64,000 bases of DNA, taken from NCBI RefSeq assembly GCF_032854445.1, contig NC_088307.1:25930046-25994045 (forward strand), read 5' to 3'. Below, one piece after another: positions 21,801 through 29,534 of this stretch. Every line of letters begins with the position of its first letter. The first letter of the stretch is position 1. Below the pieces are notes generated by a model. The model was not told the origin of the DNA. It did not search any database and worked only from the letters and a program-made list of their open reading frames with translations. A program made the translations under genes and the position numbers. The DNA is from Liolophura sinensis. Taxonomy: Eukaryota > Mollusca > Polyplacophora > Chitonida > Chitonidae.

Positions 21801-21844
21801 CACAAAGGACTTCTTCGCCAAACAAGGAAGGTGACTCCTCTTGA
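740..21844 (+). CDS. EDEM3: EDEM3-like ER degradation-enhancing alpha-mannosidase-like protein, 3' part of gene (16 exons, 5' end outside window)
   Basis: Exons: 740-874, 1539-1644, 2124-2221, 4179-4304, 5316-5399, 6588-6671, 8324-8448, 9483-9654, 12434-12639, 13197-13329, 14289-14370, 15450-15559, 17086-17205, 17993-18038, 18671-18850, 20700-21844. Every junction is GT-AG and phase-consistent, giving 983 residues and a TGA at 21842. EDEM proteins trim mannose from N-glycans of misfolded glycoproteins in the ER lumen and route them to ER-associated degradation. Seen here are GH47 motifs ([37 protein letters not shown]), then a PA domain ([22 protein letters not shown]). GH47 plus PA is the EDEM3 architecture; EDEM1 and EDEM2 are shorter. 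The signal peptide and the first catalytic acid region (FETTIR in the family) are upstream of the window. The last exon is long, acidic and unlike vertebrate EDEM3, and no KDEL-type retrieval signal is seen at its end. Family assignment is very secure; the exact last-exon structure is less so. Confidence 0.95.
1060..1326 (+). mobile_element. SINE, main family, diverged
   Basis: Head with gtgctagcacagcacaatga and box-B-like gagttcaagtcc, body, tail ataaaataccaatcaaataaa. Intronic in EDEM3. Confidence 0.85.
1539..1644 (+). CDS. EDEM3: EDEM3 exon b, GH47 domain
   Basis: Acceptor ctttgcag, donor gtatag; 106 bp, ends in phase 1. Encodes [15 protein letters not shown] and the [11 protein letters not shown] segment of the (alpha/alpha) barrel. 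Confidence 0.93.
1680..1868 (+). mobile_element. SINE, main family, internally deleted
   Basis: Head gtggcctagtggttagcatg; the body is shortened between the gggttcccaccataatg and tail segments. Intronic. Confidence 0.8.
2124..2221 (+). CDS. EDEM3: EDEM3 exon c, GH47 active-site Asp motif
   Basis: Acceptor gttttgcag, donor gtgagt; 98 bp. Encodes [19 protein letters not shown]; the Asp of GIDSYYEY corresponds to a conserved acidic active-site residue of family GH47. Followed by [13 protein letters not shown]. Confidence 0.95.
2267..2815. mobile_element. MITE-like element with ~35 bp inverted terminal arms
   Basis: The left arm around 2267-2308 (cagacgagagccaaatgctc) is matched in reverse complement by 2772-2815 (cagacgaagccaaatgctca). 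About 550 bp with no recognised coding content. It lies 45 bp into the intron after exon c. Confidence 0.55.
3262..3353 (-). mobile_element. SINE tail fragment, main family
   Basis: (ttta)n then gctgttttacgctgtactca, truncated after gtgggaggaaaccca. Confidence 0.8.
3497..3630. repeat. Imperfect ~19 bp tandem repeat
   Basis: Units like agtagtgaggtgccttagt, about seven copies, in the EDEM3 intron before exon d. Confidence 0.85.
3715..3898 (+). mobile_element. SINE, main family, head missing
   Basis: Begins in the body (ctggcttcctctccggttgt) and ends with gtaaaacaccaatcaaatag plus ataaataaat. Confidence 0.85.
4179..4304 (+). CDS. EDEM3: EDEM3 exon d, GH47 domain
   Basis: Acceptor ttgttgcag, donor gtaagt; 126 bp, phase 0 to 0. 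Encodes [20 protein letters not shown] and [12 protein letters not shown], colinear with EDEM3 orthologues. Confidence 0.93.
5316..5399 (+). CDS. EDEM3: EDEM3 exon e, GH47 domain
   Basis: Acceptor tttattcag, donor gtatgg; 84 bp. Encodes [20 protein letters not shown] then QRHNFLPE, a highly conserved EDEM segment. A 24 bp tandem array starts about 55 bp into the following intron. Confidence 0.94.
5455..6420. repeat. 24 bp minisatellite, ~40 copies, intron 3' of exon e
   Basis: Unit approximately gtaatgtactgcatgagtaa plus tgt(gt), with variants (gcgtg, gcttg, gcatgtatag). Long minus-strand open frames through it repeat an eight-residue unit and are repeat artefacts. Confidence 0.95.
6459..6545. 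mobile_element. MITE family A, partial copy
   Basis: Contains tgaaagttgct and the end aaaggttgaggaatgagagta, matching the right part of the element at 16857-17054. It lies immediately upstream of exon f. Confidence 0.6.
6588..6671 (+). CDS. EDEM3: EDEM3 exon f, GH47 catalytic Glu motif
   Basis: Acceptor ttcccag, donor gtatga; 84 bp. Encodes [20 protein letters not shown] followed by ESTYFLYK. The RPExxES motif carries a GH47 active-site glutamate. Confidence 0.95.
6672..7430. other. EDEM3 intron sequence, nothing recognised
   Basis: AT-rich intron with poly-A and poly-T runs; no gene, SINE or array recognised. Confidence 0.5.
7440..7785 (+). mobile_element. SINE, second family (tail gttaaaccccaagcactc)
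   Basis: tRNA-like head (cccagataacacagttcgta, gtgtcaatccttgg), a body with ttccttcgtcgtcatatgac, and a tail acgttaaaccccaagcactc. Related copies are at 34725-35030 and 44270-44605 (reverse) and partially at 16585-16850. Confidence 0.75.
8324..8448 (+). CDS. EDEM3: EDEM3 exon g, GH47 domain
   Basis: Acceptor atatccag, donor gtaagt; 125 bp, ends in phase 2 (CA, completed by G of the next exon). Encodes [20 protein letters not shown] and [20 protein letters not shown]. Confidence 0.94.
8705..9262 (+). mobile_element. SINE of main family split by a younger SINE
   Basis: The outer copy is 8705-8799 (head to box B) continued at 9074-9262 (body and tail). The interruption is the inner SINE at 8800-9073. 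Confidence 0.88.
8800..9073 (+). mobile_element. Inner SINE with 12 bp target-site duplication
   Basis: Full element from aggggcctccttggcccagg to the (aaat)n tail, flanked on both sides by tcaaatccagct (8788-8799 and 9074-9085), an exact target-site duplication. Confidence 0.9.
9483..9654 (+). CDS. EDEM3: EDEM3 exon h, end of GH47 domain (TEAH motif)
   Basis: Acceptor gttcccag, donor gtaggt; 172 bp. Encodes [20 protein letters not shown], the calcium-coordinating FTTEAHLLP motif and [17 protein letters not shown] (potential N-glycosylation site NKT). The last ~100 bp of this exon plus its donor are repeated seven more times in the intron behind it (9655-10440). If a downstream donor were used, translation would stop after VGVF. 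Confidence 0.93.
9553..10440. repeat. 109-110 bp tandem array copied from EDEM3 exon h plus its 5' splice site
   Basis: The native unit is the last ~100 bp of exon h plus ~9 bp of intron. Seven more copies follow. The donor gtaggt recurs at 9765, 9875, 9984 and 10093, with gtaggc at 10202; the last two copies (10311, 10420) read ttcggt and have lost GT. Each copy also has ctttaccacag, an acceptor-like string, so each looks like a 68 bp pseudo-exon. Confidence 0.95.
10441..11515. repeat. 71 bp tandem array, ~15 copies
   Basis: Unit: cacttctttaccatggacag, then ttgttggggactaagcgtgc, aggtagtgg, then tatggtatacaaagaccatt. It follows the 109 bp array without a gap. Each unit carries an acceptor-like (yyyyaccatggacag) and a donor-like (cag/gtagtgg) motif 22 bp apart. 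Confidence 0.95.
11640..11830. mobile_element. MITE family B-related fragment
   Basis: Shares ttcagctccaaaagtaatat and gacatttatttgcctct with 24600-24750. Confidence 0.5.
11986..12191. mobile_element. MITE family A copy
   Basis: Terminal inverted repeats aattcttcaaccgttttgc and, in reverse complement, aattcctcaaccttttggc; ~206 bp, non-coding. Confidence 0.8.
12434..12639 (+). CDS. EDEM3: EDEM3 exon i, linker after GH47
   Basis: Acceptor gtttctcag, donor gtaagt; 206 bp, ends in phase 2. Encodes an acidic run ([19 protein letters not shown]), then [20 protein letters not shown], matching the conserved TCPNTQ segment of EDEM3, then [14 protein letters not shown]. Confidence 0.92.
12706..12954 (-). 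mobile_element. SINE, main family
   Basis: (ttta)n tail, ggtgttttacgctgcactca, body and reverse head ending ccacggaggcccc. A short deletion removes the cagcattatggtggg part. Confidence 0.9.
13197..13329 (+). CDS. EDEM3: EDEM3 exon j, region between GH47 and PA
   Basis: Acceptor cctgatag, donor gtacag; 133 bp. Encodes [20 protein letters not shown] and [21 protein letters not shown] donor 6 bp further right would add two residues in frame; the shorter form matches the length of the vertebrate alignment better. Confidence 0.88.
13616..13866 (+). mobile_element. SINE, main family
   Basis: Head ctccatggccgaggtggtta, box B gggttcaaatccagc, tail aaaacaccaatcaaataaat. Confidence 0.88.
14289..14370 (+). 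CDS. EDEM3: EDEM3 exon k
   Basis: Acceptor gtttgtag, donor gtaccg; 82 bp, ends in phase 1. Encodes [20 protein letters not shown] then SKHQQHE, matching the conserved [15 protein letters not shown] segment. Confidence 0.92.
14519..14651. mobile_element. MITE family C, 133 bp with perfect 15 bp TIRs
   Basis: Starts gggcccagtttcaca and ends tgtgaaactgggccc, exact inverted repeats; non-coding interior. Intronic in EDEM3. Confidence 0.85.
15042..15262. mobile_element. MITE family B-related copy (reverse of 24600-24751)
   Basis: taccgtaaatgacctaaaat at the left and gaaggcaaataaatt match the reverse complement of the right part of 24370-24751. Confidence 0.5.
15450..15559 (+). CDS. EDEM3: EDEM3 exon l, start of PA-domain region
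   Basis: Acceptor gttcacag, donor gtaagg; 110 bp. Encodes [20 protein letters not shown] then [23 protein letters not shown] is conserved in EDEM3. Confidence 0.92.
15640..16280. other. EDEM3 intron, nothing recognised
   Basis: Mixed intronic sequence with a short (tctg/tccg) run near 16190; no gene or known element seen. Confidence 0.5.
16300..16429 (+). mobile_element. SINE 3' fragment, main family
   Basis: Begins at tgcggatggtcatgagc, ends gtaaaaccccaatcaaataa plus gtaaataaat. Confidence 0.82.
16585..16850 (+). mobile_element. SINE-like element, second family, diverged
   Basis: Contains a Cys/Gly-like spacer with ggcggcatcac, cacacacctaatgactga and the family tail atgttaaaccccaagcatac. 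Confidence 0.5.
16857..17054. mobile_element. MITE family A copy abutting EDEM3 exon m
   Basis: Ends aattcttcaaccatttcgc and (reverse complement) aattcctcgacctttttgc. The element stops 31 bp before exon m, so the polypyrimidine/acceptor zone directly follows it. Confidence 0.8.
17086..17205 (+). CDS. EDEM3: EDEM3 exon m, PA domain
   Basis: Acceptor ttgtacag, donor gtgggt; 120 bp. Encodes [20 protein letters not shown] then [15 protein letters not shown], the core of a protease-associated domain. A MITE-like element (16857-17054) ends about 30 bp before this exon. Confidence 0.94.
17206..17992. other. EDEM3 intron, nothing recognised
   Basis: No element, array or coding signal apart from a short (ta)n run near 17940. 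Confidence 0.5.
17993..18038 (+). CDS. EDEM3: EDEM3 exon n, PA domain (46 bp)
   Basis: Acceptor gttttatag, donor gtaagt; encodes [15 protein letters not shown], ends in phase 1. Too short for ORF searching; found by phase and PA motif. Confidence 0.93.
18671..18850 (+). CDS. EDEM3: EDEM3 exon o, end of PA domain
   Basis: Acceptor gtttcacag, donor gtaaat; 180 bp, ends in phase 1. Encodes [40 protein letters not shown], then [12 protein letters not shown]. The last 28 bp plus the donor are the template of a ~42-copy 36 bp array in the next intron. Confidence 0.93.
18850..20385. repeat. 36 bp tandem array (~42 copies) copied from EDEM3 exon o plus its 5' splice site
   Basis: Unit gtcctggactataagcctgt, gccaaaaggtaaagta. 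The exon o end atcctgacgtataagccaat accaaaag/gtaaata is clearly the progenitor. Most units keep aaaag/gtaaagt or aaaaa/gtaaagt, a donor-like site. Open frames of up to 221 codons on both strands are by-products of the 36 bp (12-codon) period. Confidence 0.96.
20488..20622. repeat. ~48 bp tandem repeat, 3 copies
   Basis: Unit: aagggagatatgatgaagtc, tttgttacctcacagaggag, gacgt; immediately upstream of the terminal exon acceptor region. Confidence 0.85.
20700..21844 (+). CDS. EDEM3: EDEM3 terminal coding exon, acidic low-complexity tail with DGQ repeats
   Basis: Acceptor ttttttag; phase from the previous exon gives [10 protein letters not shown] and 381 codons to TGA. The frame stays open another 136 bp upstream, but splice phase favours 20700. 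Content: acidic linker; predicted helical segment ([53 protein letters not shown]); acidic stretch; then six to seven imperfect SDGQRxDS-type repeats (about 21580-21740). The protein ends SPNKEGDSS without KDEL. The repeats are Ser/Asp-rich with no recognised domain. A weak donor (gtgact at 21832) could in principle lead to another last exon. Confidence 0.85.
21577..21740 (+). repeat. EDEM3: Coding repeat: SDGQRxDS units in EDEM3 tail
   Basis: Six to seven imperfect ~30 bp units (tcagatggccaaagatctga, ctctataaag), encoding Ser/Asp-rich repeats in the terminal exon. Confidence 0.9.
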
Positions 21845-22555
21845 TCTGTGTGTAAATTATACAGTTTTATGGAGGTTAGTGTGGGAGGGGTTAATAGTGG
21901 GCTATCTGGAGGGGTTGATCTGCCGGCTGTCAGTCAAGCATGAGTGATGGATTTTCATCCAGCTTTTATGGTCATTTTTATTTTCTGATGGCAATAATGC
22001 TACTTCATATTTTTAATTTCAGTGTATTAAAAGCCTCTCCATATGATGATGGTTAGGAATGTAAGCATAGTTTCACAAGGTTATTATCAGCTATTTAAGT
22101 TGATTGTAATGACCTTGGCAACTTAATGTCTTTAGCAGGTTTTGCTATGATAGTTATAAATTCACTTTAATATGGGCTATGGTAACTTTGGTAACCATCA
22201 GCAATGGGCATGAATTTAACAAAAGATGTACAAATTTCTGAAAATTATGCTGATATATATGTAAATTGTTGTCCACACAGCAGTTCAAACCATGGAAAGT
22301 GGAAACTGTCTGGACTTTATTCAAGTTTTGATACGGTGATTAGGGATTTAGAGAGTTTTACATTGGATTATTGAAGATCAATCTCACTTTTTGATGAATG
22401 GTGCTGGTTTTAAATTTTGGGGAAAAACTCAAGCAACATGAATAATGAGGTACAAGAAAAGGGAAGTAGACTTGCCTTTATGATTACTTCATATTTTGCT
22501 CTTGACTATGTTTCATATTTTGCCTGATTCTTACAGTTCATTGTGATCTTAATTA
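21845..22555. other. Probable EDEM3 3' UTR / intergenic, nothing further recognised
   Basis: AT-rich sequence after the stop; only the ATTAAA at 22026 is notable. Confidence 0.5.
22026..22031 (+). promoter_or_regulatory. Possible EDEM3 poly(A) signal (ATTAAA)
   Basis: ATTAAA variant about 180 bp after the EDEM3 stop. I saw no canonical AATAAA nearer to the stop. Position only; no cleavage-site evidence. Confidence 0.25.
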
Positions 22556-22559
22556 AGGT

Positions 22560-22720
22560 GTTTTGAAGCTTATGTGGAAGGTATGGTGATATCCTTGTGG
22601 AGAATTGCAGGTATCGGCACCAAAAGTAAGACAGGTATTTCATGACATTTATGTGCCTCTAAAAATGACATTTTCAGGGACAAAACTTTAAGTTAGGTCT
22701 ACTGTATTTCATCTAAAGGT
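22560..22720. mobile_element. MITE family B-related fragment
   Basis: caccaaaagtaa, catgacatttatgtgcctct and ggacaaaactt match the family B interior. Confidence 0.45.
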
Positions 22721-23935
22721 TTTTGGCAGGAGAAATACAATGCTGGGAGTACATAAAGGCCTTCAAATGGTTCTTTTCATGATAAAATGTTTTAAGTTTT
22801 CTAATAGAAAAGTAATCAGACGTCACTAAGAACAAAACACTTGAGTGGCCCTTTAACTAAGGTGGATAAATCAATCAAGAATCAAGCGAAATGTGCTACT
22901 TGAAAAATATTAAACATTAGGTGAAATACAGTATTTAGTGTACATACAAGTGGTTGAAGTGAATGTTTTAATTGAATTTTACGTTGGAGATTGATAATAG
23001 ATTTAATGGATGGGGCGTACACGTATTTGTAATACATAGTTATATCTAGTGATTTTGGTTTTATAGATCTGTATTTTGTGTCTAAAAATCATGAGACATT
23101 TAGGTAAATTTTTGCTGTAAAATATTTTTCTAATCAATCAATCAGTCAAGGTATTGAAGAGTTTAGATCACTGCATCTGTTAAACCCATTATGATATTAG
23201 TACATGTAATTTTCCAGCATTCTGATATACATGTGTTCTCATGTGACTAGATATCGAAACAGTACACCTGTAAATAGAAATGAAGGTGTTCTAGATAAGT
23301 ATTTACAACACATTCCTTGTTACTATTCTAATAATTGATTAAACGTGTAGTTTTTAAGGGAATAGCTCTATCTTCATGTTAATCATGACTAGTGTTCACA
23401 GGGTGGTTTGATTGATTGATAAGTACATGACATGGTAGCATCTTCACTGACTGCTGGCATTTTGCACTGTAAATGTTAGTATCAGTTCTACTTATAAGGA
23501 TGATTGTGGCCGAGGGCAAAATATATTCAACCGTATTGGGCGTGACATACACGAGAGCTTAATGAGCGGATCAACTGAACTGGTCGTAAGGAGTTGATCC
23601 CCGTTTTCGGTGGTTTGTAGGACGTAACAAGTGAACGATACAACAGCGTGTTGAATCTGGATGATCCAAGTACTGCTGTTTTTGTGGTCAAATTCTGATC
23701 TCTCCATTGAAACTTCAAAGTCGGCTTTCTGTTTGCACTTGGGGAAATTATATTCCTATTTATATGTAGGATAAATATTAAGATTATTTTTCATAATCTG
23801 ATGCATGAAATGAACAGTGTTTTTTCAAACAGTGAGAAATCAAGTTGGTGATACATTTTTGTGACACACGTGTCTTGCGCGTGCCTAACGTGGATACCGT
23901 ATGTGACAGACGTATCTAAAATAGAACAAGTCTAT
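22721..23935. other. Intergenic, nothing recognised
   Basis: AT-rich; short minus-strand open frames near 23500-23700 have no recognisable motif. Confidence 0.5.
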
Positions 23936-23939
23936 TTCA

Positions 23940-24010
23940 TAAGCCGCGCTCAGATGATGTGATTTGTCGAATACTACAGTCACATGAAATGTCACGTCCT
24001 ATTTTCATTT
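23940..24010. mobile_element. MITE family D half copy
   Basis: aagccgcgctcagatgatgt, gatttgtcgaatactacagt and attttcatttgc match the left half of 41681-41814. Confidence 0.65.
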
Positions 24011-24014
24011 GCTG

Positions 24015-24260
24015 CACATGTGCAGTCACAGTACATGTATGTCTAACACACACGTATTTTACACATGCTCAATGTATGTATGTATGCGTAACTTGCATAT
24101 GTTCAATGTGTGTACTGTGTGTTTATCTTGTTCTAATGCACGTGTACTTTACATACTGTGCTATACATGCACAGTGTTTGTGTATCCAACATGTACACTC
24201 TGCAACCTGTGTATCTGACATGCAAGTCGTACAAACTTGAACACATACACGTATTTTACC
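24015..24260. repeat. Degenerate ~60 bp repeat rich in acatgt/tgcacgtgta words
   Basis: Repeated blocks such as acacacgtattttacacatg, gcacgtgtactttacatact and acacatacacgtattttacc with many tgtgta/acatgt strings. Origin unknown. Confidence 0.6.
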
Positions 24261-24369
24261 CATATCATGTTTACATGTTACTGTACTGATTTTATTGGTA
24301 CTGGACAAATGAAATATACACGTGTTCATGTGATGCCAGTTAGTGGTAGTGCCTGTACCTCACTTGATA

Positions 24370-24751
24370 TACTGTACAGTATTTGACCCAAAATTTCGTG
24401 GATGATAACCTTAATTTTTTCACCTTTTCAACCGCCTTTGCTCCAATATTTCGACTCATTCAGAGCGAACTGTGGGGCATAGAGAAACAATTTGCACAGT
24501 TCCATGATACTTGTGTCAAATTATTTTTAGCATCATTTTCATAATAATGATATGCATAAGTGCCACAGAGAAAAGTGCTTTACTGGTTGAAAACATTGAC
24601 GATTTCCAATTTTAAAGTTACTCATTTTGTCTGATTCCGACAAAGGAAGGCAAGATGATATTCCACAGTTTTCAGCTTCAAAAGTAATATGATATTTATT
24701 TGCCTCTAGAAATGTATATTTTGGGTGGAAAATTTGGGTCATTTACAGTAA
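24370..24751. mobile_element. MITE family B, ~380 bp with inverted ends
   Basis: Left end tactgtacagtatttgaccc, right end in reverse complement tactgtaaatgacccaaatt; interior non-coding. Related fragments at 11640, 15042 and 22560. Confidence 0.7.
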
Positions 24752-24759
24752 TTATCGAA

Positions 24760-25720
24760 TTACTGCAGTGTTAATTACGTACCTGTAGCGATTATACCAT
24801 GATTATTAAAAGTTATATGACACCAGCAGACAAATGTTGTATTGCTGTATATATACCCTGTGGTCAGTGAAAAACGTTTGACAACTCAGGGTGCAAACTT
24901 TGTGCTTAAAATTTCGAAAATGTAAATTAAAATTTTCCCCAAACAAAAATGCTTCTTTAAAGGCCAGGTAAGCAATCTGATTTATCAGTCGGTCAAGTCC
25001 GCCTTAAGCTACCTTTAATAACTGTCATCATGTCAGTTAATATTTTATAACAGGAGATTCTACTAACAGAAGTCCGGTAGATGCGTTTTATGAATATGTG
25101 CATGTATATTTAAGGTGTAAATTGATTTAGTCACTTCTGTATTATTTATCCATGCCCTTGTACATAAAGGAGTACTTATATAGTATATGCTCTGTTTGAA
25201 TGGATGCATCTAGGTTTGTTTTATAAAGGCCCGCCAGGGGAAAACCAGGACAGCATTGCATCAAATTGTCTTAAGTCGTAAATCTTGAAGTCGTGTGTTG
25301 TACAGGTTGGCACAAAATATAAAGGCATAGTAAGGAGGATGAGCATCATGTTAGGTTTCCACCCTGACCAGTGCTGAGGGATTTAACCCAGAAAATCCTA
25401 CCTCCACTGCCAGTCAATCAGCGTCGATTCTGTATTCCTTTCATTACATTATAACAGGTCATAATGAGAAACTGTTGGGCAGTCGATATCAGGGAATGTA
25501 AAATGGATCTGGGGCGGCATGTGCGCACATGTTGTAGACTTTTCCAGGAACTAGTCTTCCTTTTGAAGTAATATAATATCCTACCATTAAGATTCCACTA
25601 GACAGGGCTTCTCCAAACTTCATGCAAGATATCATCAAATATTCCCATACACATACCGGTTATCTATGCAGATTGCCTTTCCTTTGTTGGTATTCGTCTT
25701 TAGCTTTAGCCCAAGTTTAA
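24760..25720. other. Intergenic, nothing recognised
   Basis: No coding, SINE or array signal seen. Confidence 0.5.
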
Positions 25721-25724
25721 AGTT

Positions 25725-25945
25725 TCGTCTTCCCTCCACGTCCATTGCAAACTCCTCCCTATCCCAAATTCGTCTCTTGACTGTCTTTTCGACCACAGTT
25801 TTACCCTTGTTCCACGTCAATTACACACTTTTCCCTAACCCAGATTCGTCACTTTCCTCTGTCTTGTCTTACAGTCTTGCACTCCTTCCACGTACATTAC
25901 ACACTCTTGTCTAACTCAAAGTCGATTCTTGTTTTCGTCCGCATC
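25725..25945. repeat. Degenerate ~65-70 bp tandem repeat, ~3 copies
   Basis: Recurring ttccacgt(c/a)(c/a)att, acac(t)ctt and ccc(a)gattcgt words; accounts for the short open frames on both strands here. Confidence 0.6.
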
Positions 25946-27950
25946 TATACTTTCATTCGCTAATTACCTCATTGCACGGCCGTAGACCATTACCCAAATT
26001 CTTTGCTTCCTAATCCGTACGCAACACGTAAAAACAATATGTTAGATATTATCTACACTTAAGGCCATTCTTGCCTGTTAATTCAGGCTTTCAAAAGTCA
26101 TTCGGACATATCTAAATGTAAACTGATTGTGTTAGTTGCAAGTATCGTGTCCATGCGTAAATTCGTGATCTTGCCGTCTTTATTGCTTTGGTTGTGTCTG
26201 GAATCATATTTTCTTTATATTCGGGATAGTCTATTATATACGGTAACACATTGTGTTTGGTGATAAAAATGTTGTCAAGTTTTGAATTGCCATTTCTGTT
26301 TTTATTTATTTTTTTTTATTTTTATTTTTTTTTAAATAAAATGTTTGGCAAATTTTGTTCTTTCATGTATGATGACCCCAATCTTGTTACAGGCCAAACC
26401 AAACGTGTCTATAGCTATAATGAGTGAAATGCGTAAATTCATGTCGTTGTATATTGTGATGTTAACGACCCCTAAAAAAAGTTACTACTCTCAGTGCACC
26501 CACTTAAGCACGTGAGCATCGACATTTCCATTCGTGCATCTAATGCCTCATTTGCGTAAATGTATGCTTGCTGATTTTAACCGATATTTGAAGATTCTGT
26601 CACAACGACGCCTGTTTCATCTCGATTTACCACAAATTGCCAACAAATTCACCACGTCAAATTTACCGGCCAAAACTTAGACTCTGAAGCAAGGGTGCCC
26701 AGTTTGTCATCCTATTAACCTGTTTCATATCGGTGGTTCCTTTATATTAACCTATTATCGTTAAGGTTTCACTATGCTTCGGTTTTGGTGTTCGATATGA
26801 AAGACGTAGTTAGTGACCAGTCTGGTGACCAGTGTGAATAGATACCTTAACTTAAAGTCTTCTTTTATTATTCGTTTTAAGATCTGTGGGGTTTTGTTCC
26901 GCTGGTATCAATTCATCCAATCCAACCAGTTATAAATTTTATTCTTCCTTTAACTGCAAATTTATATGGTGAGTGTTTTGCTTCCTTGTCAGTTTTCTTG
27001 ACTTTTTTTAATGTGGAAAATTGTCTAAGTATATGTATATGTGATCACAGTGTAATTATGTACATACTAGACGAATAAGAAAATGTACAGTACTAAGAAT
27101 TGGACTATTCTCTGAAGCGAATAAAGAACTCGAAATTACTGATAATAAAGGAGTTGCCTTCTTTTTTTCTTTCATTGAGCTCTCAAACAAAGCTACTTAC
27201 ATTGTGTTCATTTTTAGCTACCATTCTTTGCGGGTTGCCTTGAAATGTTTGGAGTTGCATGATACTTTTAACATCGTTTCCGGTCCAGTCTTATATTGGT
27301 CAGCTGCACCATGCCTTTATCAACAAGCCTCCATAGCACAAAGCAGACAAGCTCCCTTATTGTCACAGTATGATGAGCATTGCCAACTACAACTTAACCT
27401 CTTATATGTGTATGCTAGATGACACGCAAGTGAAAGTCGTTTTTCATGTTAATACCATGACAACCCAGCAGTTTTATGTGTGGAGGAAAGTTGATGAAGT
27501 TAAACATAGACAGATATATACTATAACGAAAATTATCCACAAAACATGTCTAATATCCTGACTTTCATTGCAAGTCCTCTAAAATATAATATTTCTGGAA
27601 ATGAGTCATCGATAATAATAATTATTATTGTACATAGCTCAAGGAACGTCACCACGATGCCATAACGTCGAGAAACCTGAAACTCCGGAATAAAGAGAGC
27701 ACGGACTTCAGTTCAAATATATACAACCCATTTCGACCAGTGAAGTGCCAAAGCGAAGTGCCTTCACCTCATGTGATAAATCAGAGTGTTCGACTCAAAT
27801 GATCACACCACACCGATGTTCAACAACATATACGACGAAAACATAAATATGCTGAGAGATTTCAGTGGACGACCAACTTAAGACAAAGCTGTAACTATTT
27901 GTAGTATTGATCGCTGTCAAGGGATCGTCGTCGGCGAAGTGAAAAAGAAC
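25946..27950. other. Intergenic, nothing convincing
   Basis: A T-rich run near 26300-26340 and two AATAAA-type hexamers near 27120-27150, which are unassigned. No gene recognised. Confidence 0.5.
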
Positions 27951-27952
27951 CG

Positions 27953-28218
27953 TTTATTTATTTATTTATTAATTTAATTCACGTGTTTTACGCCGCACTC
28001 AAGAATATTTCATTTATTCGACGGCGGCCAGCATTATGGCGGGAGGAAACTCGGCACAGCCCGGGAGAAACACTCGACCGTCCGCAGGTTGCTGCAGACC
28101 TTACCACGTGCAGCCGTAGAGGAAGTCAGGATGAGCTGGACAACGTTCTAATTGGAGAGAGGCTTCCGAGTCATTGCACCGAGCTGGCGTGCTACGCCAC
28201 TCGGCCACGAAGCCCCCC
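27953..28218 (-). mobile_element. SINE, main family, near full length
   Basis: (ttta)n, cacgtgttttacgccgcact, body, reverse head ending cggccacgaagccccc plus a C run. Confidence 0.9.
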
Positions 28219-28219
28219 C

Positions 28220-29525
28220 CCCCCCCTCCAACAAACATTGACATTCTGAAGGTGTCTTCCATGCACCCCATCTTATTTGTACTAATCCAATAAAATATAA
28301 CTGCGATAGTTCGAACAAAACAGAGACAATTTATTTGCATATGTACTTGGCAGAATGAGGCAGGAATTTCTTTAAAAGATTTTTTCCTATCGTATTTATA
28401 AACAATATGAATGAGTCAGCAGTTAACTAGAGATTTAGAGGGATACACCGGGAATATAATCTCAAAAACAATAAGCAAAAGCAGTAATCCTTGCCTTGGA
28501 TATCTCCAGTTAGACATAATCCCGATTATTTTTTGACAAGCCTAAACAAATTGTTAGGCCTGTCCTTTTTACGCTACACTTCCGTAACAATGACATCATA
28601 AACCTTGACAGCATGTTGGTTTAATCGTGTTACATAAAACAATACTGTCAGTGTCCAAAAATATACCACAAATGAGCAAATACTCTGTACCACAATCATT
28701 GTACCGCAAATCAACAAAGCCACTGTACTGCAAATCCCAAGTATATTATACATAAGTCAATAAAACACTGTATCTGAAGCCAGTAAAAACAGTGTTCAAT
28801 AAAACAGCTATAAAAACGGCATGCAAGACAAGGGCAACCACTCTCGGCACCCTCTGAGCATCATTTCATGAATGATGAATGTCAAGGTAAAACGCAGACA
28901 GCGATACAAAAATATATATGGAATCATGTATCATGTAAAAACAACATGCTAAAAAAACGCTATACAGTTAAACGTTATATATAATCAATCTTTAGGATCT
29001 CTCTAGGCACTAAACATTAATGCAAGGATTCTTATTAGTCCTGGCCGTATGATTTGATTATTTTATCAGGGTGTCAATCACTTACCGTTGTCTGGAAAAC
29101 TATATTTGTCAAACTGACCTCAAAATCTGATAGAGAAAACAAAATACAAGTTTAGTACAAAAAGTATAAAAATCATAATTAAAAAGTAAAGAAGAGCAAA
29201 GGAAGATATTAAGTTTGGTGATATTTCGTACCAAACAAACTTCAATATATAATTTCAGGAAAGTTTTATAACGTTCCAAATGTAAAGTTACTTTGTGTTC
29301 AGAGACGTTCAGTTTGGTATCACTATATTCATTGTGCTTCGTAGTACATATATCACGGTACCGCTACGATGACAATTATAGTGTACTGCCATATCTCTTC
29401 AATAATAATATGATAGCTTCAACAGAAAAATAATGATTTTTTTCATGTATTTTTACTTTAAAGGTACATGTAAAGAGCTGTAAAGCAAGGCTGTGAATGA
29501 ATTAATCGGTAATAGAAGTTTCTTG
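28220..29525. other. Intergenic, nothing recognised
   Basis: AT-rich; a short stretch near 28660-28770 repeats ctgtacc(g/a)caaatca words weakly. Confidence 0.5.
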
Positions 29526-29534
29526 GGATCCACC

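Noticed and set aside
23492-23718. Minus-strand frames of 63-71 codons
   Set aside because: Short, no motif, intergenic AT-rich context; length is within chance.
25666-25914. 82-codon hydrophobic frame (MQIAFPLLVFVFSFSPS...) resembling a signal peptide
   Set aside because: Produced by a degenerate pyrimidine-rich tandem repeat; repeats of the same words explain the hydrophobic run.
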